Below are positions 8,157 to 16,772 of a stretch of DNA of 39,284 nucleotides, in pieces. A program made the position numbers and the translations under genes. How positions within the stretch are numbered: the first letter of the stretch is position 1; every line of letters starts with the position of its first letter. Below the pieces are notes generated by a model that was given only the letters and a program-made list of their open reading frames with translations, was not told where the DNA came from and ran no database searches. The DNA comes from JBCCCJ01 sp039029315 (GTDB lineage: Bacteria; Bacteroidota; Bacteroidia; J057), in NCBI GenBank assembly GCA_039029315.1, contig JBCCGK010000110.1:1-39284 (forward strand). The letters run 5' to 3'.

Positions 8157-8639
8157 TTAAAAACAATACTGATCCGCTTGATTTCCAAGAAACTTTAACA
8201 TTGGATTTGAGTAAAAAGAGCGAGATTGAAAAGAACAAATTGGTGAATCTTCAATAACAATAGACTTCACGGTTCCATTTTTCATTGTCCAATCACAAAT
8301 TCCCTCAATCTTAAAATGGGAATCCTCTAGAACTGTAGACCCAAAATAATTTTTGGAAAAGACTTTATCTAAAGCGTAGAAAAAATCAACATCCGAAATG
8401 GTACAGTGAACGTAATTAGGTTTTTTTCTGAAGGATTGTTCATCCCTAATTCCAACCCTAGAATGAATAATAGTTTGTGCACTTTTCACCCAATGAGGTC
8501 CCAAATGGATTGTCACTGATTGAATAGAATCTATATTTACGATCGATATATGTCTTGTTGATGAAGGAATATTCACACAACTGGATAGGATTGATAGGAT
8601 CACGATAATAAATATACTTAAGGCTTTTAATGTAGGCAT
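8157..8639 (-). CDS. Predicted lipoprotein of unknown function
   Basis: 160 aa. The start at 8639 is chosen because it gives a clean lipoprotein signal: a Lys near the N-terminus, the hydrophobic stretch ALSIFIIVILSI, and the lipobox LSSC with Cys at residue 21. A longer frame begins at 8693 but would bury this signal. The mature part is beta-like with many Ser/Ile/Val and no recognised domain. The gene is antisense to its neighbours and sits exactly between the two copies of the primase 3' end, so it looks like a passenger that arrived by recombination. Confidence 0.65.
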   Translation of the reverse strand: MPTLKALSIFIIVILSILSSCVNIPSSTRHISIVNIDSIQSVTIHLGPHWVKSAQTIIHSRVGIRDEQSFRKKPNYVHCTISDVDFFYALDKVFSKNYFGSTVLEDSHFKIEGICDWTMKNGTVKSIVIEDSPICSFQSRSFYSNPMLKFLGNQADQYCF

Positions 8640-8648
8640 ATTATTATA

Positions 8649-8660
8649 TTGACTAGTCAA
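8649..8660 (+). promoter_or_regulatory. 12-bp palindrome upstream of the lipoprotein gene
   Basis: TTGACTAGTCAA is a perfect palindrome 10 bp upstream of the start codon at 8639. It could be an operator, but no regulator in the window can be tied to it. Confidence 0.3.
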
Positions 8661-8863
8661 TTTGAAAGATAGAAATAGAATTAGCGGCACCAAAAAGAGT
8701 ATTTTTCGAATAGGATCTAAATTGCCTTCTGCGAACCTTTGGCACGCATAATCTTCGTTATTTGTTTTGCATTTTTGAGATCCTTCTTTATATAATAAAC
8801 GGCTTCTTTCCTGTTTAACTCATGCGAAGGGGTTTGCGACCAAAGGCCACCTTCCACTTTTAT

Positions 8864-9012
8864 AGAGCATATGGTTTTGATCCGCAGAGCAGAAGTGGAT
8901 TTTCCAGTGCTGTCTCTGCAAGGGCCATGCAAGCAGCCACCAAAAGTGCCAAATGGGGTGGTGTAAAGTTTGAGAGTAAGTGGGGAGTTATTTGTGAATC
9001 GGGATGGAGTGA
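8864..9012 (+). pseudogene. Direct repeat copy 2: detached 3' fragment of a primase gene
   Basis: Gapless, about 89% identical partner of 7937-8085. In the primase frame it reads EHMVLIRRAEVDFPVLSLQG and then KVPNGVV, followed by a TAA stop, so it keeps what is probably the ancestral stop that copy 1 has lost. Weaker similarity extends upstream to about 8835 (RPP motif). There is no room for the rest of a primase, so it is a remnant of a homologous but diverged gene. Confidence 0.85.
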
Positions 9013-9106
9013 GGGTTAATTTCCTTTACAGAGAATCAGGTGATACCCATGCAGAATAATCAGCAAATAGGAAATGATGCACTGAACATATCAGCAGCAG
9101 AGCCAT

Positions 9107-10405
9107 TTACATCACTGCCTTGCCCTCTTTAGCATATTCGCGATGAATGCCATTGAGCAACTGTGCCTGAGACAGGCAGTCAGACTCCTTCCCCAAGGCC
9201 TGCAAGCAGCAGTACTGCACCACATTGACGATGCTGGAGCCGGAGAGTTCATATTGGCGGGCGATCTGAGAAAGGTCCAGATCGGCTGCAAGCCTGAGTC
9301 GATCCGGCAAAGCGTCCTCCCAGAGCTTGTGTCGCTCAGCAGTTCCAGGGATGGGAAAGTGGATGATGGATTGAAACCGCCGGACGAATGCCTCATCAAT
9401 ATTCGACTTGAAGTTGGAGGCGAGGATGACCAGTCCGTTGTAGTGCTCCACCCGTTGGAGGAGGTAGGCGACCTCCTGGTTGGCGTATTTGTCGTGGGCG
9501 TCGCGCACATTGGTTCGTTTGCCGAAGAGGGCATCTGCCTCATCAAAGAAGAGAATCCACTGTTTACCCTCAGCCCTCGCAAAGAGATTGGAGAGATTTT
9601 TTTCGGTTTCCCCTATGTATTTGGAGACCACCATGGAGAGGTCGATGCGGAAGACAGGCAGATCAAATGCCTTGCCAAGCAGGGTGGCGGTAAGGGTTTT
9701 GCCGGTTCCGGGCGGCCCATAAAATAGCGCCCGATAGCCGGGTTTGAGTCGTTTGCCTAGTCCCCAGTCCTTCATGAGCGTCTCATGCTGCTGTAGCCAG
9801 ATGTGGAGTTCGTCGATTTGTTGACGCGTTTCCGTAGGCAACACAAGATCCTCCCACTCCATCCGGGTTTCCAGTCGCTCAGCCGGAAACTCCATGCTGA
9901 ATTTCGGCAAAGATGCATTGCCTGTCGTAAACAGCTCCACATATTCCGGATTCATGACGATCTGCCCGCTCATGGGCGGTTCGTTCTTCTCCGGAGCTGC
10001 CAGCCACAGGATGCGCTCTTTGGCAAAAAAATGATCCGGCCCGAAGAGCTGCTGCGCTTCGAAGCGCTTTTGGAGATCGTCGCCCGCGAGGAGGAAGAGG
10101 GCGGTTTCGCCCGTGGGCAGGAAGCCCCGGTGGTGTTTGCCTCGGATGCCGCCGAGTTGAGGAAAGTTGCCCTTGGGGGGGAGGAGGGAGTCGAAGAACT
10201 GCGGGCGGATGTGGGGGATGAGGGCGAGGAGATACACCAAAATTTCAGAATCTGTCAATTCTCTGTGAATGGTAATGTTTGGAAAAATCATCAAGTAATC
10301 GCCCTTAGGAAATGACAATTGCCGGAGCAGAAGTACATCTGATTCCAGTTTATTTTTCTTTAGGTGGATAAAATATTTTTCTAGTATGTCAAAAAAGATT
10401 TCCAA
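9107..10405 (-). CDS. eCIS AAA+ ATPase (Afp15-like)
   Basis: 432 aa. Walker A GPPGTGKT at residues 230-237, Walker B ending in DEAD (288-291), a sensor-1 Asn (LASN near 333) and an FVRRF arginine-finger segment mark a classical AAA+ domain. The first 200 residues are the variable N-terminal part found in eCIS ATPases. Afp15-type ATPases are conserved in eCIS loci and are thought to help assembly or effector loading. It is the last gene of the series, 5 bp after the giant cargo gene. No ATG is available: the frame starts at a TTG (10405) preceded by AGGA, following an in-frame TGA. No clear terminator was seen in the 90 bp downstream. Confidence 0.9.
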   Translation of the reverse strand: MEIFFDILEKYFIHLKKNKLESDVLLLRQLSFPKGDYLMIFPNITIHRELTDSEILVYLLALIPHIRPQFFDSLLPPKGNFPQLGGIRGKHHRGFLPTGETALFLLAGDDLQKRFEAQQLFGPDHFFAKERILWLAAPEKNEPPMSGQIVMNPEYVELFTTGNASLPKFSMEFPAERLETRMEWEDLVLPTETRQQIDELHIWLQQHETLMKDWGLGKRLKPGYRALFYGPPGTGKTLTATLLGKAFDLPVFRIDLSMVVSKYIGETEKNLSNLFARAEGKQWILFFDEADALFGKRTNVRDAHDKYANQEVAYLLQRVEHYNGLVILASNFKSNIDEAFVRRFQSIIHFPIPGTAERHKLWEDALPDRLRLAADLDLSQIARQYELSGSSIVNVVQYCCLQALGKESDCLSQAQLLNGIHREYAKEGKAVM

Positions 10406-10410
10406 AGTTC

Positions 10411-13400
10411 CTATATTATGTATTCAGTAACGGTTAGGGTGTTGATGCCTTTTTGCTTGCCCTTCAGATTGTTTTGAATTTTCCAGTATCTGATATTAGT
10501 AGTACCAGATTCCGTCATCATCTTTTTTAATTCAGTGGCTATATTTTCCTCGAATTGGCCAGACTTTTCCATCTCTTTTATGATTGCCAGAAAGTATTTC
10601 TCGCTTCCTTGTTCTACTTCTTGGCCTTCGTATATTCTCGTACTGTTTCCCCCTTCTCCGCCTTTCGACTCGATGATAAAAATTCTTCCATCAGGTGTCT
10701 GCCAAACCTGATCAAAATCTCCCGGTCTTGACTGGGAATCAATGATTGACAAATTGGGATTGGGATAGAGCCGTTTTATCCCTGGAAATAAGATTTTGAG
10801 ATAAATGGCAGAAGAAATCTCCCCAATTCTGTTGGAATAAAATCTCCAATTGTTCAATCTCAATTTCTCAATTTGATTTCTGGTCTCAGGATCAGAAACA
10901 CTTTGTTTCCATTGCTCAAATGAATCATCCTCCATCCGAAGTTGATAGGCTTTTTCCTGCATCCTCTCTAATTCTGGTAGCTGATCAACCACATCCCCTG
11001 AGGAGGCATCATGCGCTCTGGTTGATTCTTTGAGGGATGAATGAAAGGAATTGTCTAAATCAACGATATATTGTGCTTTCACGATGGCTTCCCCTCCTTC
11101 GGAGAGAGCGGGTTTGTTTTTCTGCTTGATCCACCATCGGCGATTGGGGCTGTTCTGGGTGAATTCGTACCGCCATCCTTCCTTATACCGATCTACAAAT
11201 TGTTCTTTGGAAAATTGTCCTCCATACCCTTCCGCTTGGATTTGTTCATAAGTGGTCTTGGCTTCTGCTTCAATATGATTCTTTGTCTTTTGTTTGGGAT
11301 CTCCCAAATCCTCCAAATCATCGGTTGAGGGTTGCTCCTCTATAGACTTTGTGTCCTCATTTGTTTGATCTCTGTCTGTTTTTCTTTGATTTAGATCTTG
11401 ATTTTGAGGATCATTTCCTTCATGTATCTGCTTCAAGGGCAAATTTTCAGACTCCTTATTTGAAGACTGCCGCTTTCTTCCCCCTTCAATGGAAAACTCT
11501 TCTGGATTATCTTTAAAATATTTTTTCCAATTCTCTCCTCTTATGTTATCAATCAAATAATACTGTTGTTCCCCTCCTGCTAAGATATCTTTGGTCTCCC
11601 CAAAGACATCTTTTTGACTTATGGCCATATACTCTTTGGTATTGAGATCGACCTTCTCAAGATCATCTATTTTTATTTTTCCCTCAAAATCCAACATAGG
11701 ACCTACAACTCCATCCCTGACTTGCAACACTACTTTGGATTTTACAATGTATTTCCTGACAACTAGGTCATCCCCTTTATTATTTTTCCATTTTTCCAAA
11801 ATGGCCAAGTCCTCCCTTATGTCCTGAATCTTCTTCATTTGATTTTTGGATCCCCAACCTCCCGGATTCGGATTTCCACCATTTTTAAGTTCTACAATGT
11901 AGATGGGATCGCCTTCTGTTAATGTTCGTTCGATAACAGGATTGGTAGTCCGATAGGGGGGATGTTGACCGATTCCCTTGTGGTAACTATTCACTTCTTC
12001 AGGGGTAAGAACTCTTCCATCTTTGAACCCAAGGTCAAATGCGTACTTTCCATTCTTCAATTGTATAAGGATGTGCCCACTTTGAAGGCGCATAATAAAT
12101 TTTCCCGTGTATTCATTTTCAAATTTTCCGGTTTTTGCTATGCCCCATTTGTTAGGATAAAAGATTCCATCTTTTTCCGTGGCGACTACCTTGCCGTTGT
12201 ATTTGATTGTTTTGTTTCCCTCCTTATCAATTTCATAGGAAAGGTTCGTATTTCTAAACTCAGTTTCTGATTTATGAGATTGGTCCGTTTCTATTTTTTT
12301 CTTTTCTGAGGCTTGAGATGATATTTCCTGAGTTGGATATTGATCTATATGATCCTCATTCTGTCTGATTTCGATCTTTTCTTCATCTGAATATGATCTG
12401 AAATCTTGTTCTTCAGTATTTTTTGTTGGACCCTGTTCATCCTTGCCGAATTTTTCCTCTATATAAGTAGAGGGAGGCTTATTCTCATTCACATCTTCGG
12501 GTTTGATAGATCTTCCATCCTGGTTCTCATAACTTGTGGGAGAGTTTTGTCCTCCTTGATCAGAGGTTCGATCTATCTGAGCAGGATTGTTCCTCTCTTT
12601 GAAAAGGTGTGGTCCATAGTCGTGATTCTTTTGAGTTTTGGATGAAGTCTGGGTGCCATGGTCAGAACTTCCTGCTTGGGAGGTTGTTTTTTTGCGAAAA
12701 CTTCCCAAGGCTGTACCCAATGCAGATTCAAACAAAGTGAAACTGACGTTTTGGGCAGAAAGTAAATCATCCCCATGGCTTTTCAAGATTTCGTAATAGG
12801 ATTGTTCTAGCAGGAGTAAGTCCTTTCCAGTCAGAACAACCTCTGTCAGTACATTTTCTGTAATATTTTCTCCTAATTCTGCTCCATACTTTTTGACAAT
12901 GTTCTTAACCCCTAACTTGGTACTTCCTTTGGTTACCTCTTTTCCCAGTTTATTAACCGCTTTCTCTATGGTAAGGCCATCCCCTACAGATTGTAGTACC
13001 CGACTGACGCCAAAAGAGATCAGTTCGTTGACCAAGACTTCCCCAGCATCACTCATTGTCAATCTACCACTCATTGCCTGAATGGATAGGGTTGCCCCGC
13101 TTGAAGCAGCCATGCTAATCAGGGAAGTGATGAGGGGAGTGGCTGTTCCCGCTGAACAAATCTCCACAACGAGTCCTACGACTATCCCCACCACGGCAGT
13201 AGCGATTGCTACATTTTGATCTACTTCATTGTGGAATTCTGTTCTTGCATTGTCATAGGAAGCCGCAGCAGCAATGAGCATATTCACGCCATCTTCTGAA
13301 AAGTCGCTCTTCTTTACTTTCTCAAACAAATCGTTGAAATGTCTGTACTCCAGATCCAAAACCTCTCCTAAATTGCTAAACTCATTTCCATTGAAGAATT

Positions 13401-16400
13401 TGGTTCTGGCTTTGTGTTTGTCTTGTATCCTGTAATGGAGAAAATGAGCGATTCTTTCAGGGTGTTCGTACTCCCCGAACGTAGGAACAATAAATAAATC
13501 CAACATGTCCTGATATTCGTCTTCTTCTAACTCGGAAACACCTGGATTAAATGGTCCGAAAGGATAGACCGTAGCTGTGAGTTTGTTCTTGTATTTGCGA
13601 AAAAGCGCTAGAGAAGCCTGGTCATATGCTTTCTCTTCCTCATGGTCTTCATCACCCTCATATGTTGGGTTGATTTCCCCCTTGTCAAGAATATACCCCC
13701 ACCTGAATTTCTCTTTTTCTTCGGAAGAGAGGTTCTGAAAATACAATTTCAATACTTCTTCGCTCGTGCCGATTTCGTCGTAGCTGGAGGGGTCTAGTAG
13801 ATCAAACTCCTTTCCGACTGCATAGTCAAAAGTCGAGGAGGGGAGGGTTCCAAACTTGATGATATGTAGGACAATGGCCTTTTCTTCTTCATTTAAGTTT
13901 TCTGCCAAAATCTTCGCAAACTGTCTATTGTTGTGGAAAAAGGTTTTCCTTTGTTCTTCATCCATTGCCAAAAGGGCGGCAAAGATTGTGTGTTCTCTGT
14001 CATTGATCGCAAATCCCCCAATGATTTCGATTTCTGAAAGCACATTTGTGTCCTTGTCATACATCCCTTTTAAAAAAGCTTGCTTTCTTTGTTTGCCTCT
14101 TTCTGTCAGAACCTTCTTTGGCGGTATGGGGGTTCCCAAGAGGCTAGCCAGACTATACTCTAACTCATAATTTTCTCCCGTTTCATTGATTGCTATAGCT
14201 TCAGCAAATCCATTTAGAAACTGATACACCTTTGGATCCAGGAAAAATGATCGATACTCTTTAACTGTTACTCTCCTGAGGATCGAAAGAATGGTTTCAT
14301 AATTATACACTCCCATATATGATCCTGCGCTCAACAAAGTAGCCTTTTTTTGTGCCAAAGGATTGTCCCCAGACTTAGTCAATAAATCTGCCTTCTGCTC
14401 ATTGTCCTCAATACTTTTCAAAACGGTTTGATTGGTGGAAATGCTTTTCATCTGTTCCCGCTCCTTTTTCAGCACCTGAACCAATTTTGAGAGCGCTAGA
14501 AGGGTCCTTTGATTGCTGTTTCCCTCATATGTATTGGAAAAGGCAATGCCAATATTATGTCTTTTCAGGTCTTCTTTGAATCTGAGGGAGTTCAAATTTT
14601 GCAAGTCTTGGGATTGCTCAAACTTCTGATAATACTTTAAGTCGTCATCGGTCATTTGAATGATGTCTCCGACATGCTCGACTCCTTCCTCATCATTGTA
14701 CAAGGCAATCCGGTACATAGCCGCAGTAGCTGTTTCGACCGGCTTATTTTGCCTTGATATACTCATTTGTTTCAAAGCCCAAAATGCCTTTTCTGAATTT
14801 TCCATAAATTTCCATTCCCCCTTTTCTCTCATTTCAATGAATAAATCTCTCCGATCTTTGGGAGAGAGATCCAGCATTGCATTTAACACGGATGACTCAT
14901 CATCATCCCAAAAGCCCTTCATCATTGTGATTCGTTCATGTACGATATCTTTCCAGCTTTCCTTCCCTAATGGCCCAAGCTGTTTTCGGATTTGGTAGTA
15001 TTCATCTTCATGGTAGTCGAAATGATCCTTGATGGTCTCTGTGACATAGGTTGGATTGTCGTGTAAGTATGCCCAGTCATCTGGAGACAAATTGGGTTTG
15101 TCAAGCAAATAGACAATGACTTCTTCATTGGTATCTGTCGAAATGAGCCCTTGGGTAAACATAGATGAAACCCAATCGGGATTATTTATGTAGGCATCTA
15201 TTTTTTCATCTATTCTCGAGAATTCAAAAAGGATTCTCATGGCCTCCAGCCTCTTTTCCTTGCTCAGGGAAGTTTTTCCAAGATGAACCAGCGCATTGAA
15301 CAAACTGTGGTCATACACCTCAGAGTATTGCTTGACAAATATTTTTAGTATCTGGTTCTTTTTTTCGGTGCCAAGCTTCTCTTCTGTGGAATTGATTGCA
15401 TCTACCACTTTCAATAAGTCATTACTATCTGGTTGGTCTGTACCAGATACCTCGATTAACACCTTAAGGAATTTTGTAGCGATAGATTGGATAAGAGCTT
15501 CTTGTTCTTGTATCATCTTTTGTTGACGCTCATATGCCTGCTGATTGAGTAGTTTGATGTGTTCTTCAACCTGCTCTTTCGTCTCTGGGGTATACATGCC
15601 AGGATACTGAAAGTCCTTAGGCATGATTTTCTTTTGTACATCTTTTACCAACTGAGCAAAATGGTATCCCAGAATAGGCCCCTCTCCTTTGGCAGCTTCA
15701 TATAGTTGTTGATTCTTGCTGATCGCATATAAATCTTCAATCAATTTCTCCGAATACTGATACCGACTCCGATTATAGGTTTCGATAGAGCCAATTCGCT
15801 GGATTTGGCCTACTTTTTTCTCGCTCAGGGGACTTATCCGGTACCATAAGCCATTCATACCCTGCTCCTTTGCATATGCGTACGCTTCGCTATAGGAATA
15901 CGCATATATGTAGGAGACACTTTCTTTTCTTCCTAGAAACATCTCTTCCCCTGTATCCACCTTGATATGGTGCACACTTGGAATAGGATCTTCTGGTGTC
16001 CAGCCGCGATCGATACTTTTCTGTATCCAAGCATCCAATTTGTGGGTAGATAATTCTCGATTCTTAGGCTTGAATAATTCTCTCAAAGATTCTGGATCAG
16101 GAAGCAGCTCCTCTGTTTCCTTAATTGGTTCCTGGATAGGAGCGGAAAGATCGTCTGTATCTGGCCCATTTGCTCTATCTTGACTTTCTACTTGAGAAGA
16201 TACTTCTCGAGAGTCGGTTGATTCCTGTTCTTGCCTGGCGTATACGGGGGCTTCTTCCAACTCCTCTGGACTTTCCTCTACTGATTGATTCAATGGGATT
16301 AATTCACGTTCATGTGAACTCCACTGAATATTGGGGACGCTAATTTCATATTCAAACACATTTAGGGGAGCTACATATTTGCTCTTGAATGCAGACCAGC

Positions 16401-16755
16401 TCATGGCTTTTCCATTTTGCCCAATCCCATGTCTTTGCAAGAATAGCTTTGAGTAAAAGGCTTCCCAATACCGCTTTAGGATGATTTTATTGATGTGAAA
16501 AGTGTGATGGTCCGGAATGGAATAGGCATCACTTTTGCGTAATTTTTGAAGTAATTTGCGTTCTTTTTTGCGAGAGAGTGTACCATCGGGATTATTGCCT
16601 CCTCCTTTGAAAAGAAAGCTTGCTTCGAGAAGGGAAGATTCTGATTCGCTTCCAAAATGGGAGAAAAAATCACGATAGCCCTGAAACTCTGCCCGGGAGA
16701 TTGAGTTACTAGCCTTGTTCTCTGACCCAATATGATGCGTTTTAGTTTTTGACAT
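10411..16755 (-). CDS. Giant eCIS cargo protein with a C-terminal PD-(D/E)XK nuclease-like domain
   Basis: 2114 aa. The ATG at 16755 is preferred over the GTG at 16782 because GGAGG lies just upstream of it. N-terminal region about 1-160 is followed by an acidic linker (about 165-220), a long Glu/Lys-rich helical region to about 1175, and a Gly/Ala-rich hydrophobic segment (about 1179-1350, for example VAIATAVVGIVVGLVVEI) of the kind seen before toxin modules. A polar linker leads to a beta-rich module (about 1500-1760), a second linker, and a C-terminal domain with GEISS (E1979), GDFDQVW (D2013/D2015) and IIESKGG (E2029, K2031), the pattern of a restriction-endonuclease fold. It lies between the tape-measure gene and the ATPase, so it is the likely injected effector. 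The base composition looks more AT-rich than in flanking genes. Toxin identity is inferred. Confidence 0.8.
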   Translation of the reverse strand: MSKTKTHHIGSENKASNSISRAEFQGYRDFFSHFGSESESSLLEASFLFKGGGNNPDGTLSRKKERKLLQKLRKSDAYSIPDHHTFHINKIILKRYWEAFYSKLFLQRHGIGQNGKAMSWSAFKSKYVAPLNVFEYEISVPNIQWSSHERELIPLNQSVEESPEELEEAPVYARQEQESTDSREVSSQVESQDRANGPDTDDLSAPIQEPIKETEELLPDPESLRELFKPKNRELSTHKLDAWIQKSIDRGWTPEDPIPSVHHIKVDTGEEMFLGRKESVSYIYAYSYSEAYAYAKEQGMNGLWYRISPLSEKKVGQIQRIGSIETYNRSRYQYSEKLIEDLYAISKNQQLYEAAKGEGPILGYHFAQLVKDVQKKIMPKDFQYPGMYTPETKEQVEEHIKLLNQQAYERQQKMIQEQEALIQSIATKFLKVLIEVSGTDQPDSNDLLKVVDAINSTEEKLGTEKKNQILKIFVKQYSEVYDHSLFNALVHLGKTSLSKEKRLEAMRILFEFSRIDEKIDAYINNPDWVSSMFTQGLISTDTNEEVIVYLLDKPNLSPDDWAYLHDNPTYVTETIKDHFDYHEDEYYQIRKQLGPLGKESWKDIVHERITMMKGFWDDDESSVLNAMLDLSPKDRRDLFIEMREKGEWKFMENSEKAFWALKQMSISRQNKPVETATAAMYRIALYNDEEGVEHVGDIIQMTDDDLKYYQKFEQSQDLQNLNSLRFKEDLKRHNIGIAFSNTYEGNSNQRTLLALSKLVQVLKKEREQMKSISTNQTVLKSIEDNEQKADLLTKSGDNPLAQKKATLLSAGSYMGVYNYETILSILRRVTVKEYRSFFLDPKVYQFLNGFAEAIAINETGENYELEYSLASLLGTPIPPKKVLTERGKQRKQAFLKGMYDKDTNVLSEIEIIGGFAINDREHTIFAALLAMDEEQRKTFFHNNRQFAKILAENLNEEEKAIVLHIIKFGTLPSSTFDYAVGKEFDLLDPSSYDEIGTSEEVLKLYFQNLSSEEKEKFRWGYILDKGEINPTYEGDEDHEEEKAYDQASLALFRKYKNKLTATVYPFGPFNPGVSELEEDEYQDMLDLFIVPTFGEYEHPERIAHFLHYRIQDKHKARTKFFNGNEFSNLGEVLDLEYRHFNDLFEKVKKSDFSEDGVNMLIAAAASYDNARTEFHNEVDQNVAIATAVVGIVVGLVVEICSAGTATPLITSLISMAASSGATLSIQAMSGRLTMSDAGEVLVNELISFGVSRVLQSVGDGLTIEKAVNKLGKEVTKGSTKLGVKNIVKKYGAELGENITENVLTEVVLTGKDLLLLEQSYYEILKSHGDDLLSAQNVSFTLFESALGTALGSFRKKTTSQAGSSDHGTQTSSKTQKNHDYGPHLFKERNNPAQIDRTSDQGGQNSPTSYENQDGRSIKPEDVNENKPPSTYIEEKFGKDEQGPTKNTEEQDFRSYSDEEKIEIRQNEDHIDQYPTQEISSQASEKKKIETDQSHKSETEFRNTNLSYEIDKEGNKTIKYNGKVVATEKDGIFYPNKWGIAKTGKFENEYTGKFIMRLQSGHILIQLKNGKYAFDLGFKDGRVLTPEEVNSYHKGIGQHPPYRTTNPVIERTLTEGDPIYIVELKNGGNPNPGGWGSKNQMKKIQDIREDLAILEKWKNNKGDDLVVRKYIVKSKVVLQVRDGVVGPMLDFEGKIKIDDLEKVDLNTKEYMAISQKDVFGETKDILAGGEQQYYLIDNIRGENWKKYFKDNPEEFSIEGGRKRQSSNKESENLPLKQIHEGNDPQNQDLNQRKTDRDQTNEDTKSIEEQPSTDDLEDLGDPKQKTKNHIEAEAKTTYEQIQAEGYGGQFSKEQFVDRYKEGWRYEFTQNSPNRRWWIKQKNKPALSEGGEAIVKAQYIVDLDNSFHSSLKESTRAHDASSGDVVDQLPELERMQEKAYQLRMEDDSFEQWKQSVSDPETRNQIEKLRLNNWRFYSNRIGEISSAIYLKILFPGIKRLYPNPNLSIIDSQSRPGDFDQVWQTPDGRIFIIESKGGEGGNSTRIYEGQEVEQGSEKYFLAIIKEMEKSGQFEENIATELKKMMTESGTTNIRYWKIQNNLKGKQKGINTLTVTEYII

Positions 16756-16772
16756 ATCCTCCAGGTTCCTAC

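Noticed and set aside
8717..8932. 71-codon - strand open frame between the lipoprotein gene and the repeat
   Set aside because: Its N-terminal part is the antisense of repeat copy 2 and the rest (Lys-rich) matches nothing I know. It may be a remnant but is not supported as a gene.
9143..10315. Long + strand open frames opposite the ATPase gene
   Set aside because: They are antisense shadows of the AAA+ gene, which has clear Walker motifs on the - strand. Similar long + strand frames throughout 10-35 kb are rejected for the same reason.
10411..16755. DUF4157-type HExxH protease region or Rhs/YD repeats in the cargo protein
   Set aside because: No HExxH with the usual context and no YD repeats are visible, so the cargo does not belong to those common eCIS or toxin classes.
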